64,000 nt of DNA from Acidimicrobiales bacterium (GCA_028823445.1 JAPKBH010000004.1:1-64000), one strand, 5' to 3'. Positions 23,247 to 32,093 are shown, counted from the first letter of the stretch. Notes: generated by a model not told the origin, from the letters alone. Numbers and translations: made by a program.

Positions 23247-25067
23247 ATGAGGCAAACAAGTGCCCTTAGTGAGCGCCGTAAAGAGCGCTGGGTGGTGTTG
23301 GTGTTGGCCATCATTTTGACGCTACTCACTGCCTGGGCATCTCATAGGGCGTTCAATAACGGCCCAACCAGCATGGATAGTTTTTGGGCACAAGCGGTGT
23401 TGGAGGGCAATACGGCCGCCATTACCGAGGTGATCGATTACGATTTTGCCAGCCAGAGTCGCCACGGTATTTTTCGCGAGGTCCCTGGGTTAGCGGAGCA
23501 AGACTTTGCCTACGCCACATCAGCGACGGCGCCAGACACTTGGTCGTTGGCGCCGCTGGAGTCGTTGGCGCCGCTCGGCGATCAAGACGGCACCGCTATT
23601 CGAGTAGGCGATGCGGACGTAACGATTTCTGGCCAACACCGGTACCAACTGGGTTACTCCCTCAATACTTTGGTGGAGGGCGATGTGGTGAGTTGGAACG
23701 GCCTAGGTGCCGGGTGGTTGGTGATGGTGGCCAGCACAGAACTTCACTTGCTGGCTTCGGTTGCTTTAGAGGACCCGGTGTGCTTTCAGGGAGGTAACTG
23801 GTCGCAAAATGCTTGTGTGGTTACCGAGGTAGCGCCCGGCCACTTGATGGTGAAGGTCAATGACTTGGGTTGGGGCCGTGGCATAACGGTTACGGCAACG
23901 CGTGGAGAAGCGCTATCGGCGTTGCCGGCTCTTCCCGTGCCGCCGCAACCGCCGGCTTCTGATGCTGCTTGGCTGGTGTGGGTGGCTCCAGGGGTGGTGT
24001 TGTTAGGCATTTTGTTGGCGGCGGCAGCCACGGGAGGTTTGGTGGGCTGGCTGGGGCGTGAAAAGATCTACGTCGGGGGCATTGTGGACGCCGCCCACGC
24101 TGAGGCCACCGGTGGAGAACAGCGCCGCATTGACCACCAGGAGTTGGCTGAGATGGTGACTCTTACTTTTGCTCCACCGAAAGGTTTGGCGGCCCACCAG
24201 GGGGGCTTGTTGCTTGAAGAGTCGTTGCGTAGCGAACATAAGTCGGCGTGGATTTTAGAGCAAGCTTTAGCGAGTGAGATTGAAATCCGCAGCGAAGACG
24301 ACCACCGCGTGTTGGTTGATCTCAAGCCAGACCGGTCGGCTGGGCCGTTGAAATCAATGTTTTTAGGCCAAGGCGAACTATCGCTCAAAGAGTACAGCAA
24401 GTCTTTTTCTACGGGCTGGGGAGAGTTGAGCCGAGAGCTTAGTGATTGGTTAAAAAACAGTGACTTATGGAGCGCCCGAGCGGGGGGACGTATTTTGTGG
24501 GCTCGGCTGTTTGGCTGGGTGGGCACGCTCTATGGGGTCTTGGCCATTTTGTATCTGGTACAAGATGTGGTGTTTAGTGCTGCCGGGTCGCGGGAGGGTT
24601 TTATGTCTTCGTTTCATTGGCCTGCTTTGGCTTTGGGTGTGGGTTTAGCTTTGATGATGCGGGCCGATGAACTGCGGGTACGCACCGCAGAAGGCACCGG
24701 TTTGTGGCTGCAGGCAGAAGGGTTCCGCCGATTTTTGGCGGAGTCGGAGGCCAAGCATGTAGAACAAGCGGCCGACCAGGGGCGCCTGCGGGAGTACACG
24801 GCGTGGGCGGTGGCTTTGGGCGAAACCACTCGGTGGACACAAAGCATGGAAGCAGCTGTTCTTGAACCGACGGTTTACCGTGACGACCTTTTGTGGGCGC
24901 AGCATGGGGCGTGGTTGATGAGCGATGTGTCTACGGCGTCCAGCCCACCGGTAAGCAGTAGTTCAAGCGATGACTTTGATTTTGGTGGCGGGTTTAGCGG
25001 TGGCGGTGGTTCGTTTGGCGGCAGCGTGGGGGGCGGCGGTGGCGGCGGTGGCGGCGGTGATTGGTAA
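23247..25067 (+). CDS. DUF2207 membrane protein (first of two paralogs)
   Basis: 606 residues. An N-terminal helix (about 15-35) is followed by the extracellular beta-rich DUF2207 domain (about 50-240) with I-T-E-V-I-D-Y-D-F, R-H-G-I-F-R-E-V-P-G-L and Y-Q-L-G-Y-S-L-N-T-L, then a helix near 255, a cytoplasmic region and a pair of helices near 420-460. After that comes the segment F-R-R-F-L-A-E-S-E-A. The tail is Ser-rich, then F-G-G-G-F and a Gly run ending in D-W. The layout matches DUF2207 proteins usually encoded next to lemA. Function unknown. The stop overlaps the next start by 1 nt. Confidence 0.85.
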   Translation: MRQTSALSERRKERWVVLVLAIILTLLTAWASHRAFNNGPTSMDSFWAQAVLEGNTAAITEVIDYDFASQSRHGIFREVPGLAEQDFAYATSATAPDTWSLAPLESLAPLGDQDGTAIRVGDADVTISGQHRYQLGYSLNTLVEGDVVSWNGLGAGWLVMVASTELHLLASVALEDPVCFQGGNWSQNACVVTEVAPGHLMVKVNDLGWGRGITVTATRGEALSALPALPVPPQPPASDAAWLVWVAPGVVLLGILLAAAATGGLVGWLGREKIYVGGIVDAAHAEATGGEQRRIDHQELAEMVTLTFAPPKGLAAHQGGLLLEESLRSEHKSAWILEQALASEIEIRSEDDHRVLVDLKPDRSAGPLKSMFLGQGELSLKEYSKSFSTGWGELSRELSDWLKNSDLWSARAGGRILWARLFGWVGTLYGVLAILYLVQDVVFSAAGSREGFMSSFHWPALALGVGLALMMRADELRVRTAEGTGLWLQAEGFRRFLAESEAKHVEQAADQGRLREYTAWAVALGETTRWTQSMEAAVLEPTVYRDDLLWAQHGAWLMSDVSTASSPPVSSSSSDDFDFGGGFSGGGGSFGGSVGGGGGGGGGGDW

Positions 25068-26866
25068 TGAAAAAGGCTCATCATCGCTTTAGAGGTATCC
25101 ATGTTTTTCTTTTCAGTTTTGTGTTGGCCCTTATTTTTGGAGTGTTTGGTCTTGTTTCTGTAGCGATAACCAATTCAGAACAATTAGATAATCATTGGGT
25201 TGTGGCCGAGTTTAAAAGTGCAGAGAGCGCCACGGTCACCGAGGTGCTCGATTACCAATCAGGGACAGTGGGCCGTCACGGTATTTATCGTGATGTGCCT
25301 GGTTTAACTCCGGAGGGGTTATTTTCTGTAACTTCGCCGTCGGCGTCTTCTGAAGTGGCCATGGTGCAGGTAGGTACGTTTGATCAGGGCTACCAGCCAG
25401 GGGATGAACTTCGGGTGCGTATTGGTAATCCCGACGAAACTATTTCGGGGGCCCACCGGTACACCTTGGAGTACGCATTGGATTCGCTGATAAACGATCA
25501 AGAAATGGCGTGGGATGCGGTGGGCTACTACTGGGAAATGCCCATTGAGTCGGCGGAGGTTCATATGGTGGCGCCCTTTGAGTTGCTGGCCCCTACCTGC
25601 CATTTTGGGGGCGCTGGCCGGGGTACTGAATGTTCGGTTGAGGTGGTGGCACCGGGGTATTTACGGGCCACGGTAGTGAACCTTCCTGAGCAGACAGGTC
25701 TTACTTTGCGAGCGCAAATAGGCGACGACTTGCCGGGTGAGTTGGTTTTGCCGGTGCCTCCGTCGCTACCGCCACAGGGTCTTCAAATTAGTTTTGGGTG
25801 GTGGCTAAATATATTTTTTGGGTCCATGTTTGCTCTGTGGGTTGGGGGCATGCTGGCGCTCTTTGTTTTGCGTCGTTTGGGGAGCGAACAGGTGAGAGAA
25901 GGTGGGGCTACTACGGCAGCTTTTGATGGGGGTATGCCCGGTGGTCGGGTTCGCAAAGTAACGGTTGATGAGTTGATGGAGATGGCTGCGCTGAGTTTTG
26001 CTCCGCCGAGCGAACTCACTGCGGCCCAAGGTGGGGTGTTGTATTTTGAAAAAGTTGAGCATAAGCAAAAGGTGGCTTGGCTGTTGGAGGAGGTGTTAGC
26101 GGGCAACATTGAGGCTTATGAAGACCCTGAGCGTTCTGCTTGGGTGCTCAAAGACACTTCAAAAGAAGCCGGCTCCCCTCTTTTGAGCACTTTGTTTGCT
26201 GGTGGTGAAGAAATAGTGTTGTCGGGTTTTGATAGAAAGTTCGCCCAGTTTTGGGATGGCCGTTCTGCATCGGGATTAGAGAACTATTTGCAGGAGTGGC
26301 GTGTGTCGAGTGGTTTATGGGTCAAAAAATCTGGTGCTCGGGTGCCGTGGGTGCGCGCAGTGGGCGTTTTGCTCTTGCTTTTTGGGTTTTTTGCTCCTTT
26401 GCCATTAACGGCAATATTTTTGTGGTCGCCGCTTCCTGTTTTCTTTCCTACTCTTGCTTTCTTTTCGGGTTTTGGTTTTGGGTGTGCTTTAGCGGCGGGC
26501 GAATTACGTTCGCGAAGCCCGCGAGGTACGGGTCTTTGGTTACAAGTTGAAGGGTTTCGGCGCTTTTTGGCGGAGTCAGAAGCAGAGCATGTGCAGCGGG
26601 CGGCGAAACAAGGCCGGTTGCGTGAGTACACAGCTTGGGCGGCTGCTTTGGGTGAGTATGAACATTGGAGCGACCAGTTGGCTGCCGCGGCACTCCATGA
26701 TGTGGCGGGGGTAGGAGACTTAGCATTCGTGGGAGCAGTACAGAGTTTGGATTCCGCCACCAGCACGAGTTCCACTAGCCCGAGTAGCAGTGGCGGAGGC
26801 AGCGGTGGCGGTGGCGGTGGCGGTGGCGGCGGCGGCGGCGGCGGTGGCGGCGGTGGCGGGTGGTAA
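25067..26866 (+). CDS. DUF2207 membrane protein (second of two paralogs)
   Basis: 599 residues from ATG 25067, which shares its A with the stop of the previous gene. Same architecture as its neighbour: N-terminal helix, beta domain with V-T-E-V-L-D-Y and R-H-G-I-Y-R-D-V-P-G-L, helix near 255, paired helices near 430-465 and F-R-R-F-L-A-E-S-E-A. The tail ends in about twenty consecutive Gly and a Trp. Sequence similarity to the first copy is obvious throughout, so this is a tandem duplication that has diverged. It is also more AT-rich in codon choice than many neighbours. A role with LemA in the envelope is inferred from position. Confidence 0.83.
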   Translation: MKKAHHRFRGIHVFLFSFVLALIFGVFGLVSVAITNSEQLDNHWVVAEFKSAESATVTEVLDYQSGTVGRHGIYRDVPGLTPEGLFSVTSPSASSEVAMVQVGTFDQGYQPGDELRVRIGNPDETISGAHRYTLEYALDSLINDQEMAWDAVGYYWEMPIESAEVHMVAPFELLAPTCHFGGAGRGTECSVEVVAPGYLRATVVNLPEQTGLTLRAQIGDDLPGELVLPVPPSLPPQGLQISFGWWLNIFFGSMFALWVGGMLALFVLRRLGSEQVREGGATTAAFDGGMPGGRVRKVTVDELMEMAALSFAPPSELTAAQGGVLYFEKVEHKQKVAWLLEEVLAGNIEAYEDPERSAWVLKDTSKEAGSPLLSTLFAGGEEIVLSGFDRKFAQFWDGRSASGLENYLQEWRVSSGLWVKKSGARVPWVRAVGVLLLLFGFFAPLPLTAIFLWSPLPVFFPTLAFFSGFGFGCALAAGELRSRSPRGTGLWLQVEGFRRFLAESEAEHVQRAAKQGRLREYTAWAAALGEYEHWSDQLAAAALHDVAGVGDLAFVGAVQSLDSATSTSSTSPSSSGGGSGGGGGGGGGGGGGGGGGGGW

Positions 26867-26912
26867 AGGGGTCTATGCTGTGGCCAGAAAATCGTTTACT
26901 TAGGGAGTAATT

Positions 26913-27467
26913 ATGGTTCGTCATCTCACCACCGAAGAACTCGAAGCGGGTCTTGTTGAGGCCCTGGGTTCACCAAAAGACGCCGGCACGCTTGACATGA
27001 TTGTGCGCCGGCCGGAGATCAACGCCCGCCAGGTGGTGGAAGTCGCAGAGTTGTCGTTAGAAGAAGGCGTGGTGGGCGATAATTGGAGCCACAAACCAAC
27101 CTCGAGCACCTCTGATAATTCACCGGACCCCGAGGCGCAGTTGACTTTGATGAACACTCGGGTGTTGCGTTTGGTGGCTGCTGGCGATGAAAGCCACATG
27201 CCTATGGCGGGCGATCAAATGGTGGTGGACATAGATTTATCGACGGCGAACTTGCCCGCCGGCACTTGTTTGCAGGTGGGAACGGCCATCGTTGAGGTCA
27301 CCGCTAAACCGCATACCGGGTGCGCCAAATTTGTGGAGCGTTTTGGCGCGGAGGCTATGCGTTTTGTGAACTCTTCCAAGGGTCGTGAACTCTGCCTGCG
27401 TGGTATTAATGCTCGGGTGGTTCAGTCCGGCACGATCGCTAAGGGTGATGTAGTCCAACGTGTCTGA
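26913..27467 (+). CDS. MOSC domain protein
   Basis: A 184-residue stand-alone MOSC domain. Seen: V-G-D-N-W in the middle, G-D-Q-M-V-V-D-I-D-L, then K-P-H-T-G-C-A-K-F with the family Cys (near residue 135), R-F-G-x-E-A-M-R-F-V-N-S and L-R-G-I-N-A-R-V-V-x-x-G. MOSC domains bind molybdenum cofactor or deliver sulfur and occur in mARC/YiiM-type reductases. This copy lacks the N-terminal beta-barrel of mARC. It lies 5 bp before the acyl-CoA dehydrogenase gene, as part of a compact + strand run to 31026. Confidence 0.88.
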   Translation: MVRHLTTEELEAGLVEALGSPKDAGTLDMIVRRPEINARQVVEVAELSLEEGVVGDNWSHKPTSSTSDNSPDPEAQLTLMNTRVLRLVAAGDESHMPMAGDQMVVDIDLSTANLPAGTCLQVGTAIVEVTAKPHTGCAKFVERFGAEAMRFVNSSKGRELCLRGINARVVQSGTIAKGDVVQRV

Positions 27468-27472
27468 TCCGT

Positions 27473-28651
27473 ATGGATTTTGATCTTCCTGCTGCTGATG
27501 ACCCTCGCCGGCTTGCGGTGCGTAAGTGGCTGGCCGAGAACCCGCAACCAACGGCCAGCCAGTTGGCGGACGCCGGCTATGTGGTGCCGCACTGGCCAGA
27601 GCCTTGGGGGCTAAACGCCGACCCCTTGCATCAGATCATTATTGATGACGAGTTAGCAAAAGCAAGGGTGCATCGTCCAGCGAACCAAATAGGCATTGGG
27701 TGGGCGGGCCCCACTTTGCTTGCTGCAGGTACCGAAGAGCAAAAAGACCGGTACTTGCGACCGTTGCTTGCCGGCCAAGAAATCTGGTGCCAAATGTTTT
27801 CTGAACCGGAGGCGGGTTCAGATTTAGCAAACGTGGCTACTCGGGCGGTGCGTGACGGCGACGAATATGTCATCAATGGTTCAAAAATTTGGACCAGCGC
27901 CGGACATCTCGCTCAGTTCGGGATTTTGATTGCCCGCACCAACCTTGATGTGCCCAAACGTGAAGGCATTTCTTATTTTATTTGCCCGACGGATTTACCA
28001 GGGCTCACCATGACCCCGATTGTGGATGCCACGGGAAGCCATTTGTTTAACCAAGTATTTTTTGATGATGTGCGTTTGCCGGTTTCTTTGCGGGTGGGCG
28101 TTGAGGGGGAAGGCTGGCGTTTAGCCAAGGTCACGCTGGCCAACGAACGGGTGCGCTTGTCTTCTGCGGGGTCGCTTTGGGGTAACGGCCCGTCGGCTGA
28201 AGACTTACTTGATGCGGTACGCGACAGTGGAGGTTGTAGTGATCCAATTATGCGTCAAGAGTTAGCGGCGTTGAAATGTGAAGCCGAGGTACTGCGCTTG
28301 AACCGCCTCCGCACGTTGACGGCTCAGTTGGCGGGCCGTACCCCCGGCCCAGAGGCCTCTGTGCAAAAAGCAATGGCTGATGACCATGGGCAAAAGGTCA
28401 TGGCGTTAGCAAAGGCTTGTGCTGGCACAGACGGCATGTTGGTGGGGTCCGGCCCTGCTGGCGGTTCGTTTGACTGGCATTTTGGGTTCTTGTTTTCTCC
28501 GGCGCTGACCATTGGCGGCGGTACGTTTGCTATCCAACGCAACATCGTGGCCGAAAAAGTATTGGGGCTTCCTCGTGACCACAATGTTGAAGATGGTTTA
28601 TCGTGGAGAGAAACCCATTTAGGAAAGGCTGGCCGTAATGCAATTAGGTGA
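27473..28651 (+). CDS. Acyl-CoA dehydrogenase
   Basis: A 392-residue FAD flavoprotein that forms an alpha-beta double bond in an acyl-CoA. Seen: the F-S-E-P-E-A-G-S-D motif, G-S-K-I-W-T-S-A-G-H, the beta-domain segment F-N-Q-V-F-F-D-D-V-R-L-P and the C-terminal helical domain with Q-R-N-I-V-A-E-K-V-L-G-L-P. No Glu is obvious at the usual catalytic position near residue 370, so the base may be elsewhere, as in some FadE-like enzymes. Substrate unknown. The gene overlaps the next by 14 nt. Confidence 0.88.
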   Translation: MDFDLPAADDPRRLAVRKWLAENPQPTASQLADAGYVVPHWPEPWGLNADPLHQIIIDDELAKARVHRPANQIGIGWAGPTLLAAGTEEQKDRYLRPLLAGQEIWCQMFSEPEAGSDLANVATRAVRDGDEYVINGSKIWTSAGHLAQFGILIARTNLDVPKREGISYFICPTDLPGLTMTPIVDATGSHLFNQVFFDDVRLPVSLRVGVEGEGWRLAKVTLANERVRLSSAGSLWGNGPSAEDLLDAVRDSGGCSDPIMRQELAALKCEAEVLRLNRLRTLTAQLAGRTPGPEASVQKAMADDHGQKVMALAKACAGTDGMLVGSGPAGGSFDWHFGFLFSPALTIGGGTFAIQRNIVAEKVLGLPRDHNVEDGLSWRETHLGKAGRNAIR

Positions 28652-29660
28652 AGTGAATACTCCGGCGTTGGTGGCGGACCTAACGGTTTTTGACACCAAC
28701 GTGGCCACTATGGCGGCCCGGCGGCCTGGGTTGGCTTTGCGGCCTCATGTGAAGGCGTTTAAATCCACGGCGTTGGCGCAGCGTTTGGCTGAGGCGGGGC
28801 ATACGGCGTTTTGTTGTGCCACGGTGGCTGAGGTTGAGGGCATGGCGGCCGCTGGGTTAGGGAGTGATCTTTTGTTGGCTAACCAGGTGTTAGAAACCGA
28901 GCGCTTGGGAGCGTTGGTGGTTGGTGGGTCGGCCCGGGTCACGGTGGCGGTGGATTCTTTAGAGACCATTGCCGCGGCGGCCACCGGTGGGGTGGCTGAG
29001 GTACTCATCGATGTTGATGTAGGTATGCCCCGTGGCGGTTGTGCGGTGGCTAATGCGGGCCGGCTTGCTGAGGCTGCTGGGGCGGCCGGCTTAGAGGTAC
29101 GCGGCGTTATGGGCTACGAGGGGCATTTGATGCACGTGGCCGATACCGAGCGAAGGGTGTCGGGGGTGGAGCGTTCTATGGCGGTGCTTACCGAAGCGCA
29201 CCAAGCAGTGGGCGGCGACGTGGTTTCGGGGGGTGGTACGGGTTCTTGGGATTGCAACCAGGTGGTGACTGAGTTGCAGGCCGGGTCGTATGTATTGATG
29301 GACACCGACTACGCCCGGTTAGACCTGCCGTTTCAGCAAGGCCTGTTTGTGCTGGCTACGGTCATTTCGTTGGGGTCGGGCGGTCATGCGGTGCTCGATG
29401 CGGGGCTTAAGGCGTTAGCGATGGATTCCGGCCCGCCGACTTTGGTGGGTGAGGGCGAGGTGCTTTATTGCGCCGATGAACACACGGTGCTGGTTAATGG
29501 TTCGTGGCAGGTGGGCGACCGGGTGTTGTTGCGGCCCGCCCATATTGACCCCACTATGGCGAAACATGAAAAGATGTACTTAGCGACGGAGGTTTCTGCA
29601 GCGGGGGTTGTCGAAACTGAGGTTGTTGATAGTTGGCCGATTGATTTGCGAGGGTGGTAA
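28638..29660 (+). CDS. D-threonine aldolase / D-serine dehydratase-like PLP enzyme
   Basis: 340 residues with the alanine-racemase barrel and a C-terminal metal-binding beta domain. The PLP lysine is in R-P-H-V-K-A-F-K (Lys39). The metal site shows D-E-H followed by A-H-I-D, that is H-x-D as in D-threonine aldolase, where D-serine dehydratases have H-x-C. I therefore favour cleavage of D-threonine-like beta-hydroxy amino acids to glycine and an aldehyde, a family-based inference. The overlap with the acyl-CoA dehydrogenase gene suggests co-translation. The start at 28638 fits the N-terminus V-N-T-P-A-L-V-A-D-L. Confidence 0.83.
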   Translation: MQLGEVNTPALVADLTVFDTNVATMAARRPGLALRPHVKAFKSTALAQRLAEAGHTAFCCATVAEVEGMAAAGLGSDLLLANQVLETERLGALVVGGSARVTVAVDSLETIAAAATGGVAEVLIDVDVGMPRGGCAVANAGRLAEAAGAAGLEVRGVMGYEGHLMHVADTERRVSGVERSMAVLTEAHQAVGGDVVSGGGTGSWDCNQVVTELQAGSYVLMDTDYARLDLPFQQGLFVLATVISLGSGGHAVLDAGLKALAMDSGPPTLVGEGEVLYCADEHTVLVNGSWQVGDRVLLRPAHIDPTMAKHEKMYLATEVSAAGVVETEVVDSWPIDLRGW

Positions 29661-29664
29661 AAAA

Positions 29665-31026
29665 ATGAAGTTGCCGGGCATGCACACTGGGTTTCGTGAT
29701 GATGGGACATGGCGCAATTGGGCCGGTAACCAGGTGGCGCACCCGGTGCGCGTTGAGCGCCCCCGTAGCGAAGCTGAGGTAGTGGGGCTGGTGCAAGCGG
29801 CCGTGGCGGAGGGTCGCAGAGTTCGCGTGGTGGGGGCTGGCCATTCCTTTTCGGCTATTGCCGTTACCGACGAGGTGTTGGTGACCTTGGATGACTTTGC
29901 TTCGGTGGTTTCATTAGATCGTGATTCTGGTTTGGCTCGAGTTGAGGCGGGTATGCGGTTATTTAATTTGAACCCGTTGTTAGATGTAGCCGGCTTGGCT
30001 ATGCCGAACTTGGGTGATATTGCTTATCAGTCGGTGGCCGGGGCGATTTCTACCTCTACCCATGGCACTGGTTTGGGTTTTCAAAGCATTGCCGCCGGGG
30101 TGGTGGGCCTGCGCATGGTGACCGCTGATGGTTCGGTGTTGGTGTGTGATGAGCAAACCAATCCGGAGGTTTTGCAGGTGGCTCGAGTGGGGTTGGGGGC
30201 GCTGGGTATTGTGACCGAGGTGACCTTGCAGTGCGTTCCGTCTTTTAATTTGCGGGCTTGCGAAGAGGTGATGGATATTGATGAGTTGTTAAACAATTTT
30301 GATGAGTACGCCGAAAATACTGACCACACCGAATTTTTTTGGATGCCCCACACCAAAAATGCTTTGTTGAAACGTAATACCCGTACTCAAGAGGAGCCGC
30401 CACCGCCCCGCAATCGGCGCCATGCGGCCCGTCGCAAATGGAAGCATTTCAAAAACAAAGAACTGTTAGAAAACGTAGCTTTTGGGGCCATGAACCATTT
30501 GGGCCGGTTGCGCCCTTCGTTGGTGCCGAAGTTCAACGCCATGATGGTGCCTGATGAGGGGTCGGCGAACTATCTCACCACTAGTTACGAAGTGTTTGCT
30601 AGCCCCCGCCGGGTGCATTTTTACGAAATGGAATACGCCGTGGCGCGTGAACATGGCATTGAGGCGTTTCGCCAGGTACAAGCGCTGATCGACACCTTGG
30701 ATCATCCGGTGAGTTTTCCCCTGGAGGTACGGGTGTTGGGGGCTGATGACATTGCGCTTTCTACGGCTTCGGGCCGAGACACTATGTACATCGCCGTGCA
30801 CATGTTTCACGGTACTGATTATGAGCAGTATTTTCGAGGGGTGGAGGCCATCATGAACCAATTTGAGGGCCGCCCTCATTGGGGCAAACTTCATTACCAA
30901 ACCGCCGAAACCCTGGCCACCCGTTACCCCGGTTGGGGCGAGTTTCAAGCGCTGCGATCTCGCCTTGACCCTTCGGGCATGTTCACCAATGAGGAAATAA
31001 CCAAGGTGCTGGGCCCGGTTGGTTAG
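29665..31026 (+). CDS. FAD-linked aldonolactone oxidase (L-gulonolactone/D-arabinonolactone type)
   Basis: About 453 residues from ATG 29665, with GAGGGTGG as ribosome site; a frame from 29608 would overlap the previous gene. Seen: W-R-N-W-A-G-N-Q, the FAD-binding V-G-A-G-H-S-F-S-A-I, S-T-S-T-H-G-T-G, the ALO-domain F-W-M-P-H-T and the C-terminal H-W-G-K-L-H, which holds the lysine-histidine pair conserved in these oxidases. They oxidise 1,4-lactones to ascorbate-type products or act on alditols. Actinobacterial members often act on alditols or L-gulono-1,4-lactone, so the exact substrate is open. It converges with yaaA, 3 bp apart. Confidence 0.9.
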   Translation: MKLPGMHTGFRDDGTWRNWAGNQVAHPVRVERPRSEAEVVGLVQAAVAEGRRVRVVGAGHSFSAIAVTDEVLVTLDDFASVVSLDRDSGLARVEAGMRLFNLNPLLDVAGLAMPNLGDIAYQSVAGAISTSTHGTGLGFQSIAAGVVGLRMVTADGSVLVCDEQTNPEVLQVARVGLGALGIVTEVTLQCVPSFNLRACEEVMDIDELLNNFDEYAENTDHTEFFWMPHTKNALLKRNTRTQEEPPPPRNRRHAARRKWKHFKNKELLENVAFGAMNHLGRLRPSLVPKFNAMMVPDEGSANYLTTSYEVFASPRRVHFYEMEYAVAREHGIEAFRQVQALIDTLDHPVSFPLEVRVLGADDIALSTASGRDTMYIAVHMFHGTDYEQYFRGVEAIMNQFEGRPHWGKLHYQTAETLATRYPGWGEFQALRSRLDPSGMFTNEEITKVLGPVG

Positions 31027-31029
31027 TCC

Positions 31030-31821
31030 TTACCGCACGGCTACTAGCGCTACTTCGGTGAGGTGGCCAGCGACCTGGGTTAACTCGGGGGCGTAGACGT
31101 AACCCTCGGGGTGGGTGAAATCGGCTAGCCCAGCGGGGTCGGTTAGTTGTTGGTCCACCACGTAACGCACCAAAGCGCCCTTGAGTAGTTTGTTCCAATG
31201 GGCCACCGTCACCAGTTTGCGTTCACCGTCTTTTTCAACGTCATCTAAAAAACGCACCCGAATGCGACTGCCAGCAATCGAAGCATCCCACCCGGCCGAA
31301 TGCTCGTTGGGCAACAAATCCCACACACAACCCGCCGCCGGGCCAGCCAAGGCCTCGGTTAGCAACGGTCGCCAAAAACGAGCCGGCGGGCCAAACTCCG
31401 GCAACTTGGCGCCCATCTTCAACTTGTAATCCGGCAACGCATCTTTAGGCCGCACCGCCCCCCACAGGCCAGAAAAAATCACTACCTGCTTATCTACCCG
31501 TTTGCGCAAGCCAGCCGGCAAAGACGAATAATCTAAAGCGTCATAAAGTACCCCGGTGTAGCGCTCAATGGCCGGCAAGGTCGCCGCCTTATGGGCCACC
31601 AAATTGGCCGCCGTGGCCTCCGCCACCCGCTGGCCCTTAACCCCCAACAATTTGGTGCGGGCCGCTTCGTTTTCTTTCATAGCTTTACACAGCGCCGCCA
31701 ACACCTGCCGCCGTGGTTTCAACAACTCGCCAAACGACTGCTGGCCTTTCTCCCACGCCGGCCCATCGCCCCCCGGGGCTTTCCCCTCAGAGGGGGGCAA
31801 GAGGATCAACGGAGAAGCCAT
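31030..31821 (-). CDS. yaaA: YaaA-family peroxide stress / DNA-binding protein
   Basis: A 263-residue protein of the YaaA (former DUF328) family. Seen: L-L-P-P-S-E-G-K-A near the start, Y-T-G-V-L-Y-D-A-L-D-Y, F-S-G-L-W-G-A-V-R-P-K-D, D-Y-K-L-K-M-G and F-L-D-D-V-E-K-D-G-E-R-K. In E. coli YaaA limits free iron and DNA damage after H2O2. The + strand composition changes from G/T-rich to C/A-rich within this gene, near 31.2 kb. It is divergent from the small acidic protein gene at 31845. Confidence 0.92.
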   Translation of the reverse strand: MASPLILLPPSEGKAPGGDGPAWEKGQQSFGELLKPRRQVLAALCKAMKENEAARTKLLGVKGQRVAEATAANLVAHKAATLPAIERYTGVLYDALDYSSLPAGLRKRVDKQVVIFSGLWGAVRPKDALPDYKLKMGAKLPEFGPPARFWRPLLTEALAGPAAGCVWDLLPNEHSAGWDASIAGSRIRVRFLDDVEKDGERKLVTVAHWNKLLKGALVRYVVDQQLTDPAGLADFTHPEGYVYAPELTQVAGHLTEVALVAVR

Positions 31822-31844
31822 GCCCCGACGCTACCCTCGCCAAG

Positions 31845-32093
31845 GTGAACGAAGAAAACAATCCGCAAGAAACCCAACCCGCACCGGTAGCCGAAGAACC
31901 ATCCCCGGCCAGCAGCGCCCTCGAAACCGGGCCACCTGCCGACCCCGAGCTGGACGCCCTCGAAGCCGACCTGGCAACAATCGAAGCGGCCATGAACCGA
32001 GTAGCCGACGGCGATCTGGACGGCGCCGAAGAAATCATGAGCGGCCTGGCCGACAACGAGACCAGCGAAGAAACCAGCGAACCCTCAGAGTAA
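31845..32093 (+). CDS. Small acidic protein, DksA/TraR-like helix without zinc finger
   Basis: 82 residues from GTG 31845; the longer open frame back to 31713 lies inside yaaA. A disordered Pro/Glu-rich N-terminus (1-38) is followed by a helix L-D-A-L-E-A-D-L-A-T-I-E-A-A-M-N-R-V-A-D-G that resembles the coiled-coil end of DksA/TraR proteins (L-x-D-V-E-x-A-L-x-R-L-x-x-G), but the four zinc cysteines that should follow are missing. The ending is Ser/Thr/Glu-rich. It converges with the phosphatase gene, overlapping by 9 nt. It could also be an unrelated acidic protein. Confidence 0.5.
   Translation: MNEENNPQETQPAPVAEEPSPASSALETGPPADPELDALEADLATIEAAMNRVADGDLDGAEEIMSGLADNETSEETSEPSE

Noticed and set aside
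25000-26866. CRISPR or minisatellite array at the glycine runs
   Set aside because: The repeats are GGC/GGT codons in frame at the ends of two membrane proteins; there are no spacers.
31000-31400. Replication origin at the skew switch
   Set aside because: No dnaA, dnaN or DnaA-box cluster is present, and the skew changes from positive to negative, the direction expected for a terminus.
31480-31560. dif-like site near the skew switch
   Set aside because: An AT-rich stretch inside yaaA resembles XerC/XerD arms only loosely and lacks the palindromic form.
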